Assembly (NCBI RefSeq): GCF_004310325.1
Contig: NZ_SIRT01000001.1
Location: 310,001 to 374,000, forward strand
From: Hyunsoonleella flava
GTDB taxonomy: Bacteria; Bacteroidota; Bacteroidia; Flavobacteriales; Flavobacteriaceae
Direction of reading: 5' to 3'
Length of the DNA: 64,000 bases
Both the position numbers and the translations under genes were made by a program. The notes under the pieces are model-generated. The model saw only the letters and a list, made by a program, of their open reading frames with translations, made no database searches and was not told where the DNA came from. Below, piece by piece: positions 1-8,165 of the stretch (positions are counted from its first letter, which is position 1; every line of letters starts with the position of its first letter).

Positions 1-2271
1 CTTGCCTTTTTTAAATTAAGGTATACTGCTCCAGAATACAATGCTTATGCGAAAATTATGCTTGTAGATGATAACGGTGTATCTAATCCCGCTGAAGAAG
101 TTCTCCAAGATTTAGGTAAGATACCAAATAAAGACAGTAAAAAAGTTGAAGATGAGATTGAGGTACTGAAGTCAAGAAAAATAATGGAGGGTGTTGTAAA
201 GCGTTTAGGTTTAAACAAAGCATTCTTTGCACAAGGACGTATACATAATACTGAATATTTCCCTATATATAAAGCTCCACTAAAAATTAGTTTTCTTGAA
301 TCTGACACATTAGTTAATTCATCTAGTTTAGATTTTAGCCTTAATGTTATTTCTGAAACAGAATTTGATATTATTTATTTAGTAGATCAACAGGAGATAA
401 ATAAGAAAGGGTATTTTGGAAAAAATGTGAGTTCACCGATAGGAGAAATTTTGATAACTCCAAATGCAAATAATTTAACTAGTTTAATTAATCAAATTTT
501 CTATTTTCGTTTAAGGCCTGTTAATAGTGTTGCAGAAGCCTATAGAAACTCTGTAGAGATAAAGCAAGCTTCTGAATTTTCAATGGTTTTAAATTTATCC
601 CTTAATGACAGGGTAGTTGAAAAGGCCAAAGCAGTCTTAGATACGTTGGTAGATGAGTACAACTTAACTTCAATTGAGGAGAAAAGTGCGAAATCTAATA
701 ATACAGCCGAGTTTATCAATAAAAGGATTAATTTGATAGCTTCTGATTTGGGTGAAGTTGATGATGAAATAGAACAATTTAAAACAGGCAATAAGCTAAC
801 CGATATTTCGTCAGAAGCTAGTCTTTACTTACAATCTAATGCTCAAACAGAACAAAGTTTGGCCGTAGCACGTACGGAATATAGCAAAATCAATTTCATG
901 AAGAATCAACTTGATGTAGACTCTTTTGAAAGAATTCCAGGTAATATTGGTCTAGCAAATGGATCTCTTAACACTATAGCTTCAAAATATAATGAACTTT
1001 TGGATAATCGTAATAGACTTTTAAAAAGTTCAAATGAAAAAAACCCCATAATCGTTAATCTAGATCAGCAACTAATTGCATTAAAAAGCAGTCTACAAAA
1101 TGGATTGAATAATTCAGCTGAAACTGTTGCTCTTCAAATTAAAAGCCTTGAAAACCAGTCTTCTAAGCTAAATTCAAAAATATATGCAGTACCAGGTCAA
1201 GTTAGAAAATCAAGAGATATTGAGCGAGAGCAAGGTATAAAAGAATCATTATACCTTTATCTTTTGCAAAAACGTGAAGAAGCAACTATTTCACTTATAT
1301 CTACTTCACCCAACGCCAAAATAGTTGACTCTGCTCATTCAACATATTTAGCCGTATCTCCCAACCCGACTATTACTTATTTCACCTTTTTTATCTTAGG
1401 TTTAGGTGTGCCTTTTGGTATTGTATATTTAAGGGATTTATTAGATAACAAAATTCATAATAAAGAAGATTTACAAAGAGAATTTAATAATATAAGTATA
1501 TTAGGTGAAATACCAAAATTAAATAGAGGTGATAGGGGGTTAATTAAAAAAAACGATCGTTCAATTCTTTCCGAATCTTTCAGGATAATTAGGACCAATG
1601 CGGATTATATTAGAAAAGGTAGAAATGTTAAGGATTATGATAACGTAATTTTTGTGACGTCAACAATTAACGGTGAGGGAAAATCCTTTTGCAGTATGAA
1701 TACAGCATTAACCATTGCAAATACTGGTAAAAAGGTGTTATTAGTGGGTGCAGATATACGGAATCCACAAATATTTCCGGCTATAAAAGACGTGACTAAA
1801 AATAAAAATCAAAAAAATGGTCTTACTGAGTTTTTAGTAGATAGTTCTATAACTACTAATCAAGTAATAAATAGCTATAAAATTAACGAAATAGAAATAG
1901 ACGTTTTATTATCTGGTAAAGTACCACCTAACCCTGCAGAATTGTTGATGTCTGATCGTATCAAGGAATTATTTGATATTGTATCTAATGAGTATGATTA
2001 CGTTATTGTTGACACAGCACCAGCTATGTTGGTGACAGATACTCTTTTAATTAGCCAATATGCTGGACACACTATGTACCTAACTAGAGCGGACTATACA
2101 GAAAAAGAAGTCTTAAATTTTGCAAAAGAAATTCATGCAGATAATAAGCTAAACGGCATGATGCTCGTCGTTAACGATGTAAAACAGTCCAATTTTGGGT
2201 ATGGAGCCAAGTACGGATACTATGGTGCCCCTGAGAAAAAGGGTTTTTTTAAGAAGTTTAAAAAGGCCTAA
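1..2271 (+). CDS. Wzc-like polysaccharide co-polymerase / tyrosine autokinase, 5' partial
   Basis: An inner-membrane chain-length regulator and tyrosine kinase for capsule or exopolysaccharide export. The frame is open from base 1, so the gene starts before the window; the ATG at 58 is internal, because the codons before it read as normal family sequence (YTAPEYNAYAKI). The visible part is 756 residues. It has a long coiled-coil periplasmic region, a membrane segment near bases 1370-1430, then a BY-kinase domain with Walker A (STINGEGKS, about 1660-1690), Walker A' (LLVGADIRNP, about 1740-1770) and Walker B (YDYVIVDTAP, about 1993-2022). The C-terminus carries a Tyr cluster (YGAKYGYYG), the usual autophosphorylation tail, followed by a basic end. 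Family assignment is secure; the polymer it serves is unknown. Confidence 0.93.
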   Translation, partial: LAFFKLRYTAPEYNAYAKIMLVDDNGVSNPAEEVLQDLGKIPNKDSKKVEDEIEVLKSRKIMEGVVKRLGLNKAFFAQGRIHNTEYFPIYKAPLKISFLESDTLVNSSSLDFSLNVISETEFDIIYLVDQQEINKKGYFGKNVSSPIGEILITPNANNLTSLINQIFYFRLRPVNSVAEAYRNSVEIKQASEFSMVLNLSLNDRVVEKAKAVLDTLVDEYNLTSIEEKSAKSNNTAEFINKRINLIASDLGEVDDEIEQFKTGNKLTDISSEASLYLQSNAQTEQSLAVARTEYSKINFMKNQLDVDSFERIPGNIGLANGSLNTIASKYNELLDNRNRLLKSSNEKNPIIVNLDQQLIALKSSLQNGLNNSAETVALQIKSLENQSSKLNSKIYAVPGQVRKSRDIEREQGIKESLYLYLLQKREEATISLISTSPNAKIVDSAHSTYLAVSPNPTITYFTFFILGLGVPFGIVYLRDLLDNKIHNKEDLQREFNNISILGEIPKLNRGDRGLIKKNDRSILSESFRIIRTNADYIRKGRNVKDYDNVIFVTSTINGEGKSFCSMNTALTIANTGKKVLLVGADIRNPQIFPAIKDVTKNKNQKNGLTEFLVDSSITTNQVINSYKINEIEIDVLLSGKVPPNPAELLMSDRIKELFDIVSNEYDYVIVDTAPAMLVTDTLLISQYAGHTMYLTRADYTEKEVLNFAKEIHADNKLNGMMLVVNDVKQSNFGYGAKYGYYGAPEKKGFFKKFKKA

Positions 2272-2282
2272 AATCATATTAC

Positions 2283-2317
2283 AAAAAAAAGCACCTTTTT
2301 AAGGTGCTTTTTTTTTT
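2283..2317. terminator. Bidirectional intrinsic terminator between the Wzc gene and aroB
   Basis: GCACCTT (2291-2297) pairs with AAGGTGC (2301-2307) around a TTT loop. It is flanked by A8 on the left and T10 on the right, so it can end transcription from both of the convergent genes. Confidence 0.88.
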
Positions 2318-2336
2318 GTCAATAAGTTTAATGTTT

Positions 2337-3404
2337 CTAATTCGAATAGAATTCAAATGCATTTAGTATTAGATCATTATTCACCAAACAATCAATCTTA
2401 CATTTACCTATGGATTCCAAAAGCACAAAATTTATATTCCCATGATTGTTTTTCTTATCATATTTTAATAATTCAACAATTTTCGATAAATCTTCGTCTT
2501 TAAATTCTACTTTGCCATAATAATTAATGAATAGTGTTTTGATGCTTTCCGCTCTTTCTTTAGAAAACTGTAATAGTTCGGTAGAAATATAACTTTCCAA
2601 AATCATTCCTATTGCTATTGCTTCTCCATGTAATAGAGTTGTTTTGTCTTCATTACTTAAAAAATAAGATTCTATAGCATGACCCAGGGTATGACCAAAA
2701 TTTAATGTTTTTCGCAAGCCGTCTTCATAAGGATCTTGTATAATAACATCCCTTTTTATGATGACAGATTCATGAATCAATTCATCTAAATCATTTAGAT
2801 GGAGTTGAGACAAGTCTTGAAACTTATTCCAATAACTTTCACCTGTTATCAACCCGTGTTTCAGCATTTCGGCTAAGCCAGAGCGTATCTGTTCTTTTGG
2901 TAGCGTATTTAGATATTGAGAATCAATCAAAACCAAATTAGGATCTTTAATAACGCCAACTTGATTTTTTATATGTCCTAAGTCTACACCAGTTTTTCCG
3001 CCAACTGAAGCATCTACCATGGATAATAGAGTGGTGGGCACGTTTACAAAAGCTATCCCTCTTTTAAAGGTACAGGCCACAAACCCCCCTAAATCGGTAA
3101 TTACACCACCACCAATATTAATCATTAAACTTTTTCTATCAGCATCAAGTTCAGAAAGTGCATTCCAAACACCTACACAGGTATCTATAGTCTTATTAAC
3201 TTCACCAGACTCAATCTCAATAATCTCAATAATTTTATCTGTATCTAGTTTTTCCAAGAATTTAGGTAGACAGTATTCATGTGTATTTTCGTCAACCAAA
3301 ATGAAAATTTTAGAAAAATTATTCTCCTTAACGTATTGGTTCAAAGAGTTGTAGCTCTTATCATTAAAGTGAATTAAACTATCATTTGCCTTAATAGAGT
3401 CCAT
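2337..3404 (-). CDS. aroB: 3-dehydroquinate synthase
   Basis: Second step of the shikimate pathway: cyclises DAHP to 3-dehydroquinate using NAD and a divalent metal. The protein is 355 residues, normal for the family. The glycine-rich NAD site (GGGVITDLGG, about residue 98) and the signature PTTLLSMVDASVGGKTGVD (about 123-141) are intact, as is the metal-site stretch NFGHTLGHAIE. A longer frame opens with TTG at 3434, but the ATG at 3404 (MDSIKAND) is the more likely start. It is divergent from the proline dehydrogenase gene with 94 bases between the two starts. It has no functional link to the surrounding polysaccharide genes. Confidence 0.95.
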   Translation of the reverse strand: MDSIKANDSLIHFNDKSYNSLNQYVKENNFSKIFILVDENTHEYCLPKFLEKLDTDKIIEIIEIESGEVNKTIDTCVGVWNALSELDADRKSLMINIGGGVITDLGGFVACTFKRGIAFVNVPTTLLSMVDASVGGKTGVDLGHIKNQVGVIKDPNLVLIDSQYLNTLPKEQIRSGLAEMLKHGLITGESYWNKFQDLSQLHLNDLDELIHESVIIKRDVIIQDPYEDGLRKTLNFGHTLGHAIESYFLSNEDKTTLLHGEAIAIGMILESYISTELLQFSKERAESIKTLFINYYGKVEFKDEDLSKIVELLKYDKKNNHGNINFVLLESIGKCKIDCLVNNDLILNAFEFYSN

Positions 3405-3498
3405 TAAAAAATGTTGTTTTTTAGAGGGCCTCAAATTAAGGAGATTTTATATAAAATGATAACTTAGCTATAATTATCTTTACCAAAAAAACTTTTTG

Positions 3499-4674
3499 AT
3501 GAATCCAGATATGATTTTTGATAACACAGAAATCGCCTTTTCGTTAAAAACAGATTCTGAATTAGAGCGCGCATATTTTCTGTTTAAAATGATTTCAGTA
3601 GAACCTTTGGTTAGAATTGGTACCGCCGCAACTAACTTTGCATTAAAGGCTAATTTGCCAATAGAGGGTTTAATCCGCTCTACTGTATTTGATCATTTTT
3701 GCGGTGGAGTAAATGAGGAAGATTGTTTGCCAGTAATAGATAGAATGTTTGAAAAAGGGGTTAGCTCTGTTTTAGACTATTCAGTTGAAGGTAAGGAAAG
3801 CGAGCAAGAATTTGATAATGCATTAAAAACAGTTTTAAACATTATTGAATTTGCTAAGGCTTTAGATGCCATTCCTATTGCTGTTTTTAAACCTTCTGGT
3901 TTTGGACGTTTTAGACTTTATAAAAAGAAAAACGACAATTTAGCGTTGAATGCGGAAGAGAACGAGGAATGGAAAAGGATAGAGGCTAGGTTTCATGCTG
4001 TATGCAAGAAAGCAAAAGCATATGATGTTGCTGTATTGATTGATGCAGAGGAAAGTTGGATTCAAAATGCTGCAGATGCTTTGATAACCAAAATGATGAA
4101 GATTTATAATACCGAAAAGCCAATTGTATACAATACTTTGCAGATGTACCGGCATGATAGAATGACTTTCTTGGAGAGTGAACATGCTAAGGCAAAAAAT
4201 GAGGGCTATTATCTTGGTTATAAAATAGTGCGAGGAGCATATATGGAGAAAGAAAATGATAGGGCTGTAAGGAAAAATTACGAATCACCAATTTGCAAAA
4301 GTAAACAGGCTACTGATGAAAATTTTAATAATGCTCTACGGTACATGACAGACTACTTGGATTGTATGTCGATTTTCGCAGGAACACATAATGAAGAAAG
4401 TTGCTATTTGTTAATGCAATTAATGAATGAAAAGCAGATACTAAATAACGACCCCCGTATTTGGTTTGGACAATTATATGGCATGAGCGATCATATAAGC
4501 TACAATTTAGCGCATTTAGGATATAATGTTGCCAAGTACATGCCATTTGGGCCTGTAAAAGATGTGATGCCTTATTTGATTAGGAGAGCAGAAGAAAACA
4601 CCTCAGTTGCAGGACAGACTGGAAGAGAATTGGCTCTGATAAAAAAGGAGAAACAGAGACGAAAACTACTATAG
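3499..4674 (+). CDS. Proline dehydrogenase (stand-alone PRODH)
   Basis: FAD enzyme that oxidises proline to pyrroline-5-carboxylate, feeding electrons to quinone. The protein is 391 residues and has only the PRODH TIM-barrel domain, not the two-domain PutA form. Visible family stretches are VLIDAEESWIQ, YNTLQMYRHDR, KIVRGAYMEKEND and the C-terminal YMPFGPVKDVMPYLIRRAEEN. A TTG directly before the ATG is in frame, but the ATG at 3499 is taken as the start. Its stop lies one base from the stop of the convergent dehydratase gene, with no terminator between them. Confidence 0.93.
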   Translation: MNPDMIFDNTEIAFSLKTDSELERAYFLFKMISVEPLVRIGTAATNFALKANLPIEGLIRSTVFDHFCGGVNEEDCLPVIDRMFEKGVSSVLDYSVEGKESEQEFDNALKTVLNIIEFAKALDAIPIAVFKPSGFGRFRLYKKKNDNLALNAEENEEWKRIEARFHAVCKKAKAYDVAVLIDAEESWIQNAADALITKMMKIYNTEKPIVYNTLQMYRHDRMTFLESEHAKAKNEGYYLGYKIVRGAYMEKENDRAVRKNYESPICKSKQATDENFNNALRYMTDYLDCMSIFAGTHNEESCYLLMQLMNEKQILNNDPRIWFGQLYGMSDHISYNLAHLGYNVAKYMPFGPVKDVMPYLIRRAEENTSVAGQTGRELALIKKEKQRRKLL

Positions 4675-4675
4675 C

Positions 4676-5743
4676 TTAACACATACCTTTTAAAACCTTT
4701 TTCATCTCCTGCAGGGTAGTTTTGTAATTCACCTTATAAAGTTTTTCCAAGTCTAATTCCATTTTACGCTTAGACTTTTTGACTAAGTAGAATATTTTTT
4801 TGTGTTTTGAAGTAACGAGTATTTCGTCTGTTGTTGTTATGGCTTCATGAAGTTTTTCTCCAGAAGAAAGATTGGTAATGTTTATTGCTATTTTGTTTTC
4901 TGCCTTGAATGTAGAAATTAATACTTCGGCCAAATCCATTATTTTTATCGGTTTTCCCATATCAAAAGACACTTTGTTATAACCATTTACGTCTAGTTTG
5001 GCCAGCTCCAGAATTAAGGTACAGGCCTCATCCATATCAATAAAAAGTCGTGTTGCCTCCTTATTTGTAATTGTAATTGCTTCCCTCTTTTTTATTTGCT
5101 TAATAAACAATGGAACAACTGAGCCATTAGAACCAAAAATATTACCAAATCTAGCAGAAATGAACCTAGTAGATTGTGAGGAGACATTTAGATTAGATAA
5201 AAACCTTTCAGCTATAGCTTTTGCCATACCCATAACTCCAACAGGGGAGACTGCTTTGTCAGTAGAAATAAAAATAAATCTTTTTGAACGATACTCTAGT
5301 GCTAGTTGAGCGAGCAATTGTGTAGCAAAAATATTTGTTTGTATGGCTTCATAAGGGTTTTCTTCTACAAGCGAAACATGCTTGTAAGCTGCTGTATGGA
5401 AAATCAAAGTGGGCTTGTACATCTCAAAAAGATGGGACATATGAACTTTATCCCTTATGTCTCCCAAAACAAATTCTACATTATTTTGAAAATTATTAGA
5501 AATACTCTTTTTTAGGTAAAACAAGGGAGTTTCTGCATTATCCAAAAAAATAACTTTCTTGAATTTCGCATATAACAATTGTTTTGCAAGTCCGCTTCCA
5601 ATAGAGCCCGCAGCTCCAGTAACCAAAATTACTTCTTCTGAGAAGTCATAAGTGCTAGAGTTACCAATTAAAGATTTCTCTTCTGAAATCAATCCAGAGG
5701 ACTTAATTAAACTTTTAATCCTTTCAATAACGGCATTATCCAT
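4676..5743 (-). CDS. NDP-sugar 4,6-dehydratase/epimerase (CapD/FlaA1/PglF family, soluble form)
   Basis: Extended SDR enzyme that modifies a UDP- or NDP-sugar for surface polysaccharide. It is 355 residues with no membrane segments, so it matches the soluble FlaA1/PseB-like form and not the ~600-residue membrane CapD/PglF form. The Rossmann motif VTGAAGSIGSGLAKQL begins near residue 42. The active-site stretch STDKAVSPVGVMGMAK has Met where classical SDRs have Tyr, which is normal in this family. It is followed by the priming transferase (5804-6397, same strand), so the two probably act on one polymer. The exact sugar cannot be told from sequence. Confidence 0.88.
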   Translation of the reverse strand: MDNAVIERIKSLIKSSGLISEEKSLIGNSSTYDFSEEVILVTGAAGSIGSGLAKQLLYAKFKKVIFLDNAETPLFYLKKSISNNFQNNVEFVLGDIRDKVHMSHLFEMYKPTLIFHTAAYKHVSLVEENPYEAIQTNIFATQLLAQLALEYRSKRFIFISTDKAVSPVGVMGMAKAIAERFLSNLNVSSQSTRFISARFGNIFGSNGSVVPLFIKQIKKREAITITNKEATRLFIDMDEACTLILELAKLDVNGYNKVSFDMGKPIKIMDLAEVLISTFKAENKIAINITNLSSGEKLHEAITTTDEILVTSKHKKIFYLVKKSKRKMELDLEKLYKVNYKTTLQEMKKVLKGMC

Positions 5744-5803
5744 TTAAACTAAATGTACTTATGGTGTGAAAGTATTAATAATTAAAGGATATTCCAACAG
5801 TGG

Positions 5804-6397
5804 TTACTTAGCAACAACCCTGTAAACTGTCTTAAAAATTAATTTCAAGTCAAACATGAAACTCTGTTTTTTCAAATAAAGCTTATTGTATCTTAACTTA
5901 TCGGGAATAATGGTCTCAATGAAATATTTCTCGGGATCCTTGGCTTTTTTCAATAATTCTACCTCATTTCGATATTCTAAGGATGCCAATCCAGTTATAC
6001 CTGGTTTCAATTTAAAAATAACCATATCATCTTGACCGTAGAAATTTACATAATATCTAAGTTCTGGTCTTGGACCAACAAAACTCATATCCCCCTTTAT
6101 GATATTGAAAAGTTGTGGAAATTCATCTATCTTATATTTTCTTAAAAAATATCCTATTTTCGTAACTCTGCTATCGTTATCCCCAATAGTTAATAATCCT
6201 TTTTTTTGGGATTTAACGTACATAGTTCTGAATTTGTAGATGTTGAATTCCTTGTTATATTGCCCCACGCGCTCTTGAATAAATAAAATGGGACCTTTGG
6301 AATCAAGTTTTATAATTATGGCGATTATAGCTAGGACAGGAAATAGGATTACCAAACCCAAAAAAGAGAAAACAAGGTCGAATATACGTTTTATCAT
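5804..6397 (-). CDS. Priming sugar-1-phosphate transferase (monotopic phosphoglycosyl transferase)
   Basis: Transfers a sugar-1-phosphate from UDP-sugar to undecaprenyl phosphate, starting polysaccharide or glycan assembly at the inner membrane. It is 197 residues, the minimal PglC-like size, with one N-terminal re-entrant hydrophobic helix (about residues 8-28). Family motifs present are KRIFDLVFS, GPILFIQERVG, YKFRTMY, DEFPQLFNIIKGDMSFVGPRPE and the C-terminal KPGITGLASL. Its ATG overlaps the stop of the upstream gene by four bases (ATGA), so the two are translationally coupled. Confidence 0.93.
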   Translation of the reverse strand: MIKRIFDLVFSFLGLVILFPVLAIIAIIIKLDSKGPILFIQERVGQYNKEFNIYKFRTMYVKSQKKGLLTIGDNDSRVTKIGYFLRKYKIDEFPQLFNIIKGDMSFVGPRPELRYYVNFYGQDDMVIFKLKPGITGLASLEYRNEVELLKKAKDPEKYFIETIIPDKLRYNKLYLKKQSFMFDLKLIFKTVYRVVAK

Positions 6398-6753
6398 TTC
6401 CTAAAAGACAAATTATTCACCTTTACCAGACTATCACAATTCTCAACAGTTATTTCAATAGTTTTATCATTTAGACTACTTTCAATCAAATAGATGCCGC
6501 ATGGTTTTTGCCTTGGAGTACTTTTAGAAAAATTTACATCACCAGTTTTCAATAGCTCTTTTATGGTATTGGCATCAAACTGTTCCAGAACCTCATTGGA
6601 GAACTCTTTAGATTTAGAATTGATATTTTTTAAAACCCGTGCTTCAGGACCATAAGCACAAGATGTTTTTTTTCCACTTAAGAAAAAGGCCAAAATTATG
6701 AGTCCAATTGAAAAACCACCGAGATAGTAGCCTATGCGTTGAATAAGTTTCAT
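6394..6753 (-). CDS. Small membrane-anchored protein of unknown function (DUF4258-like)
   Basis: 119 residues. A short Lys/Arg N-terminus and one hydrophobic segment (about residues 12-27) suggest a membrane-anchored or exported protein. A globular part of ~90 residues follows with scattered Cys (CAYGPEARV, PCGIYLIE, ENCDSL). The pattern recalls the DUF4258 family, but this is from memory of the family and is not certain. The track start is TTG at 6759; the ATG two codons on (6753) is chosen. It overlaps the sugar transferase by four bases and lies 27 bases past the ald start-distal end, so it may belong to the ald transcript. Function unknown. Confidence 0.7.
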   Translation of the reverse strand: MKLIQRIGYYLGGFSIGLIILAFFLSGKKTSCAYGPEARVLKNINSKSKEFSNEVLEQFDANTIKELLKTGDVNFSKSTPRQKPCGIYLIESSLNDKTIEITVENCDSLVKVNNLSFRK

Positions 6754-6780
6754 TTGCAATAATTAAAGTAGTAGCGTGAA

Positions 6781-7980
6781 CTAAAAAATCAAAAGGTTAA
6801 TGTCGCTGTGCTTTAAATCAAACCACTCACCAACAGATTTGTTTGTTAAAATACCGTGGTAAAAGTACAACCCATTTTTTAAACCTTTATCAAATCTTAA
6901 AGAATTTTCTATACCTCCATCTTCAGCAATTTTCATTAGGTAAGGTGTAAAAATATTACTGATTGAGATAGATGCAGTTCTAGAATATCTTGCCGGAATA
7001 TTAGGCACGCAGTAGTGTATAACACCATGCTTAACAAAAGTTGGCTCTATATGTGACGTAACTTCACTAGTTTCAAAACAACCTCCCATATCAATACTTA
7101 CATCAATAATTACAGCACCTTTTTTCATGTGTTGCACCATGGCTTCAGAAACTACAATAGGTGCTCTGTTAATACCTCTCACAGCACCAATTACAATATC
7201 ACATCGTTTTAAAGCCTTTAAAAGGTTTTTGGGCTGAATGGTTGAGGTAAATAATGATCTGCCTAAATTAGTTTGAATACGCCTGAGTTTGGTGATGGAA
7301 TTATCAAAAACTTTTATGCCAGCACCTAAACCAATAGCACTTTTTGCCGCGTATTCACCAACTGTTCCAGCACCTAAAATCACAACTTCAATAGGTGGGA
7401 CTCCACTAATGTTACCAAACATTAAACCGGAACTGTTTTTACCATTTGATAGTAGCTCAGACGCAATTAAAACCGATGCTGTCCCAGCTATTTCACTTAA
7501 GGAGCGAACTGCAGGATATGTGCCATCTTCATCTTTAATAAATTCAAAAGCTAGCGCTGTAATACGTTTTGCTGCTAAAGCCTCAAAATATTTTTTGGTT
7601 TGTGTTTTAAGTTGAAGCGCAGAAATTAAGATGGCTTGTGGATTCATTAATTTAATTTGCTCTAAACTTGGTGGCTCAACCTTTAGTATCATTGGGCAGG
7701 AATACACTTTTGTGGTGTCACTTGATATTTCTGCACCAGCTTCGCTGTAATCCTTGTCACTAAATCTAGCACCTTTACCCGCGCCAGACTCTATTAAAAC
7801 CTTATGCCCATTGCTTATCAAAGCAGACACTGCATCTGGAGTTAAGCAAATTCTATTTTCTTGATAAGTTGTTTCTTTGGGAACTCCTATATAAAGTTGC
7901 CTTTTATGCTTTAAAATTTCTAATTTTTCTTCTTGCGGAAGTAATTGTTGCTTTGTAAAAGGCGACAAGGATTGAGACAT
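6781..7980 (-). CDS. ald: Alanine dehydrogenase (AlaDH/PNT family)
   Basis: NAD-dependent oxidative deamination of alanine to pyruvate. The protein is 399 residues from the ATG at 7980 (MSQSLSPFTKQQLLPQEE); an upstream TTG at 7998 adds six residues and is less likely. The N-terminal catalytic domain shows GVPKETTYQENRICLTP and LISALQLKTQ. The NAD-binding Rossmann stretch VVILGAGTVGEYAAKSAIGLG follows at about residues 200-220. It is longer at the N-terminus than the ~370-residue classical enzyme, as seen in Bacteroidota homologues. Pyridine-nucleotide transhydrogenase alpha is the only alternative; the single-gene context favours alanine dehydrogenase. Confidence 0.9.
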   Translation of the reverse strand: MSQSLSPFTKQQLLPQEEKLEILKHKRQLYIGVPKETTYQENRICLTPDAVSALISNGHKVLIESGAGKGARFSDKDYSEAGAEISSDTTKVYSCPMILKVEPPSLEQIKLMNPQAILISALQLKTQTKKYFEALAAKRITALAFEFIKDEDGTYPAVRSLSEIAGTASVLIASELLSNGKNSSGLMFGNISGVPPIEVVILGAGTVGEYAAKSAIGLGAGIKVFDNSITKLRRIQTNLGRSLFTSTIQPKNLLKALKRCDIVIGAVRGINRAPIVVSEAMVQHMKKGAVIIDVSIDMGGCFETSEVTSHIEPTFVKHGVIHYCVPNIPARYSRTASISISNIFTPYLMKIAEDGGIENSLRFDKGLKNGLYFYHGILTNKSVGEWFDLKHSDINLLIF

Positions 7981-8140
7981 CTTAGTAGTGTTTATCAAAA
8001 TTGAAATTACAAATATTTTTGGTTTTATGAATATTTTATATGCTAATAATTTGGTTGTCCCGCATATTGTTTGAAAATAAGTAGGAATATAAGTTAAACA
8101 ACTTACGGTATTTGCACATTATACTTTAATTTAATTATTC

Positions 8141-8148
8141 TAATTTTG
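8141..8148 (+). promoter_or_regulatory. Bacteroidota -7 promoter box for the outer-membrane barrel gene
   Basis: TAATTTTG matches TAnnTTTG and lies 17 bases before the ATG at 8166. No well-spaced -33 TTTG is seen. Confidence 0.5.
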
Positions 8149-8165
8149 TATAGTAAATTCCATTA

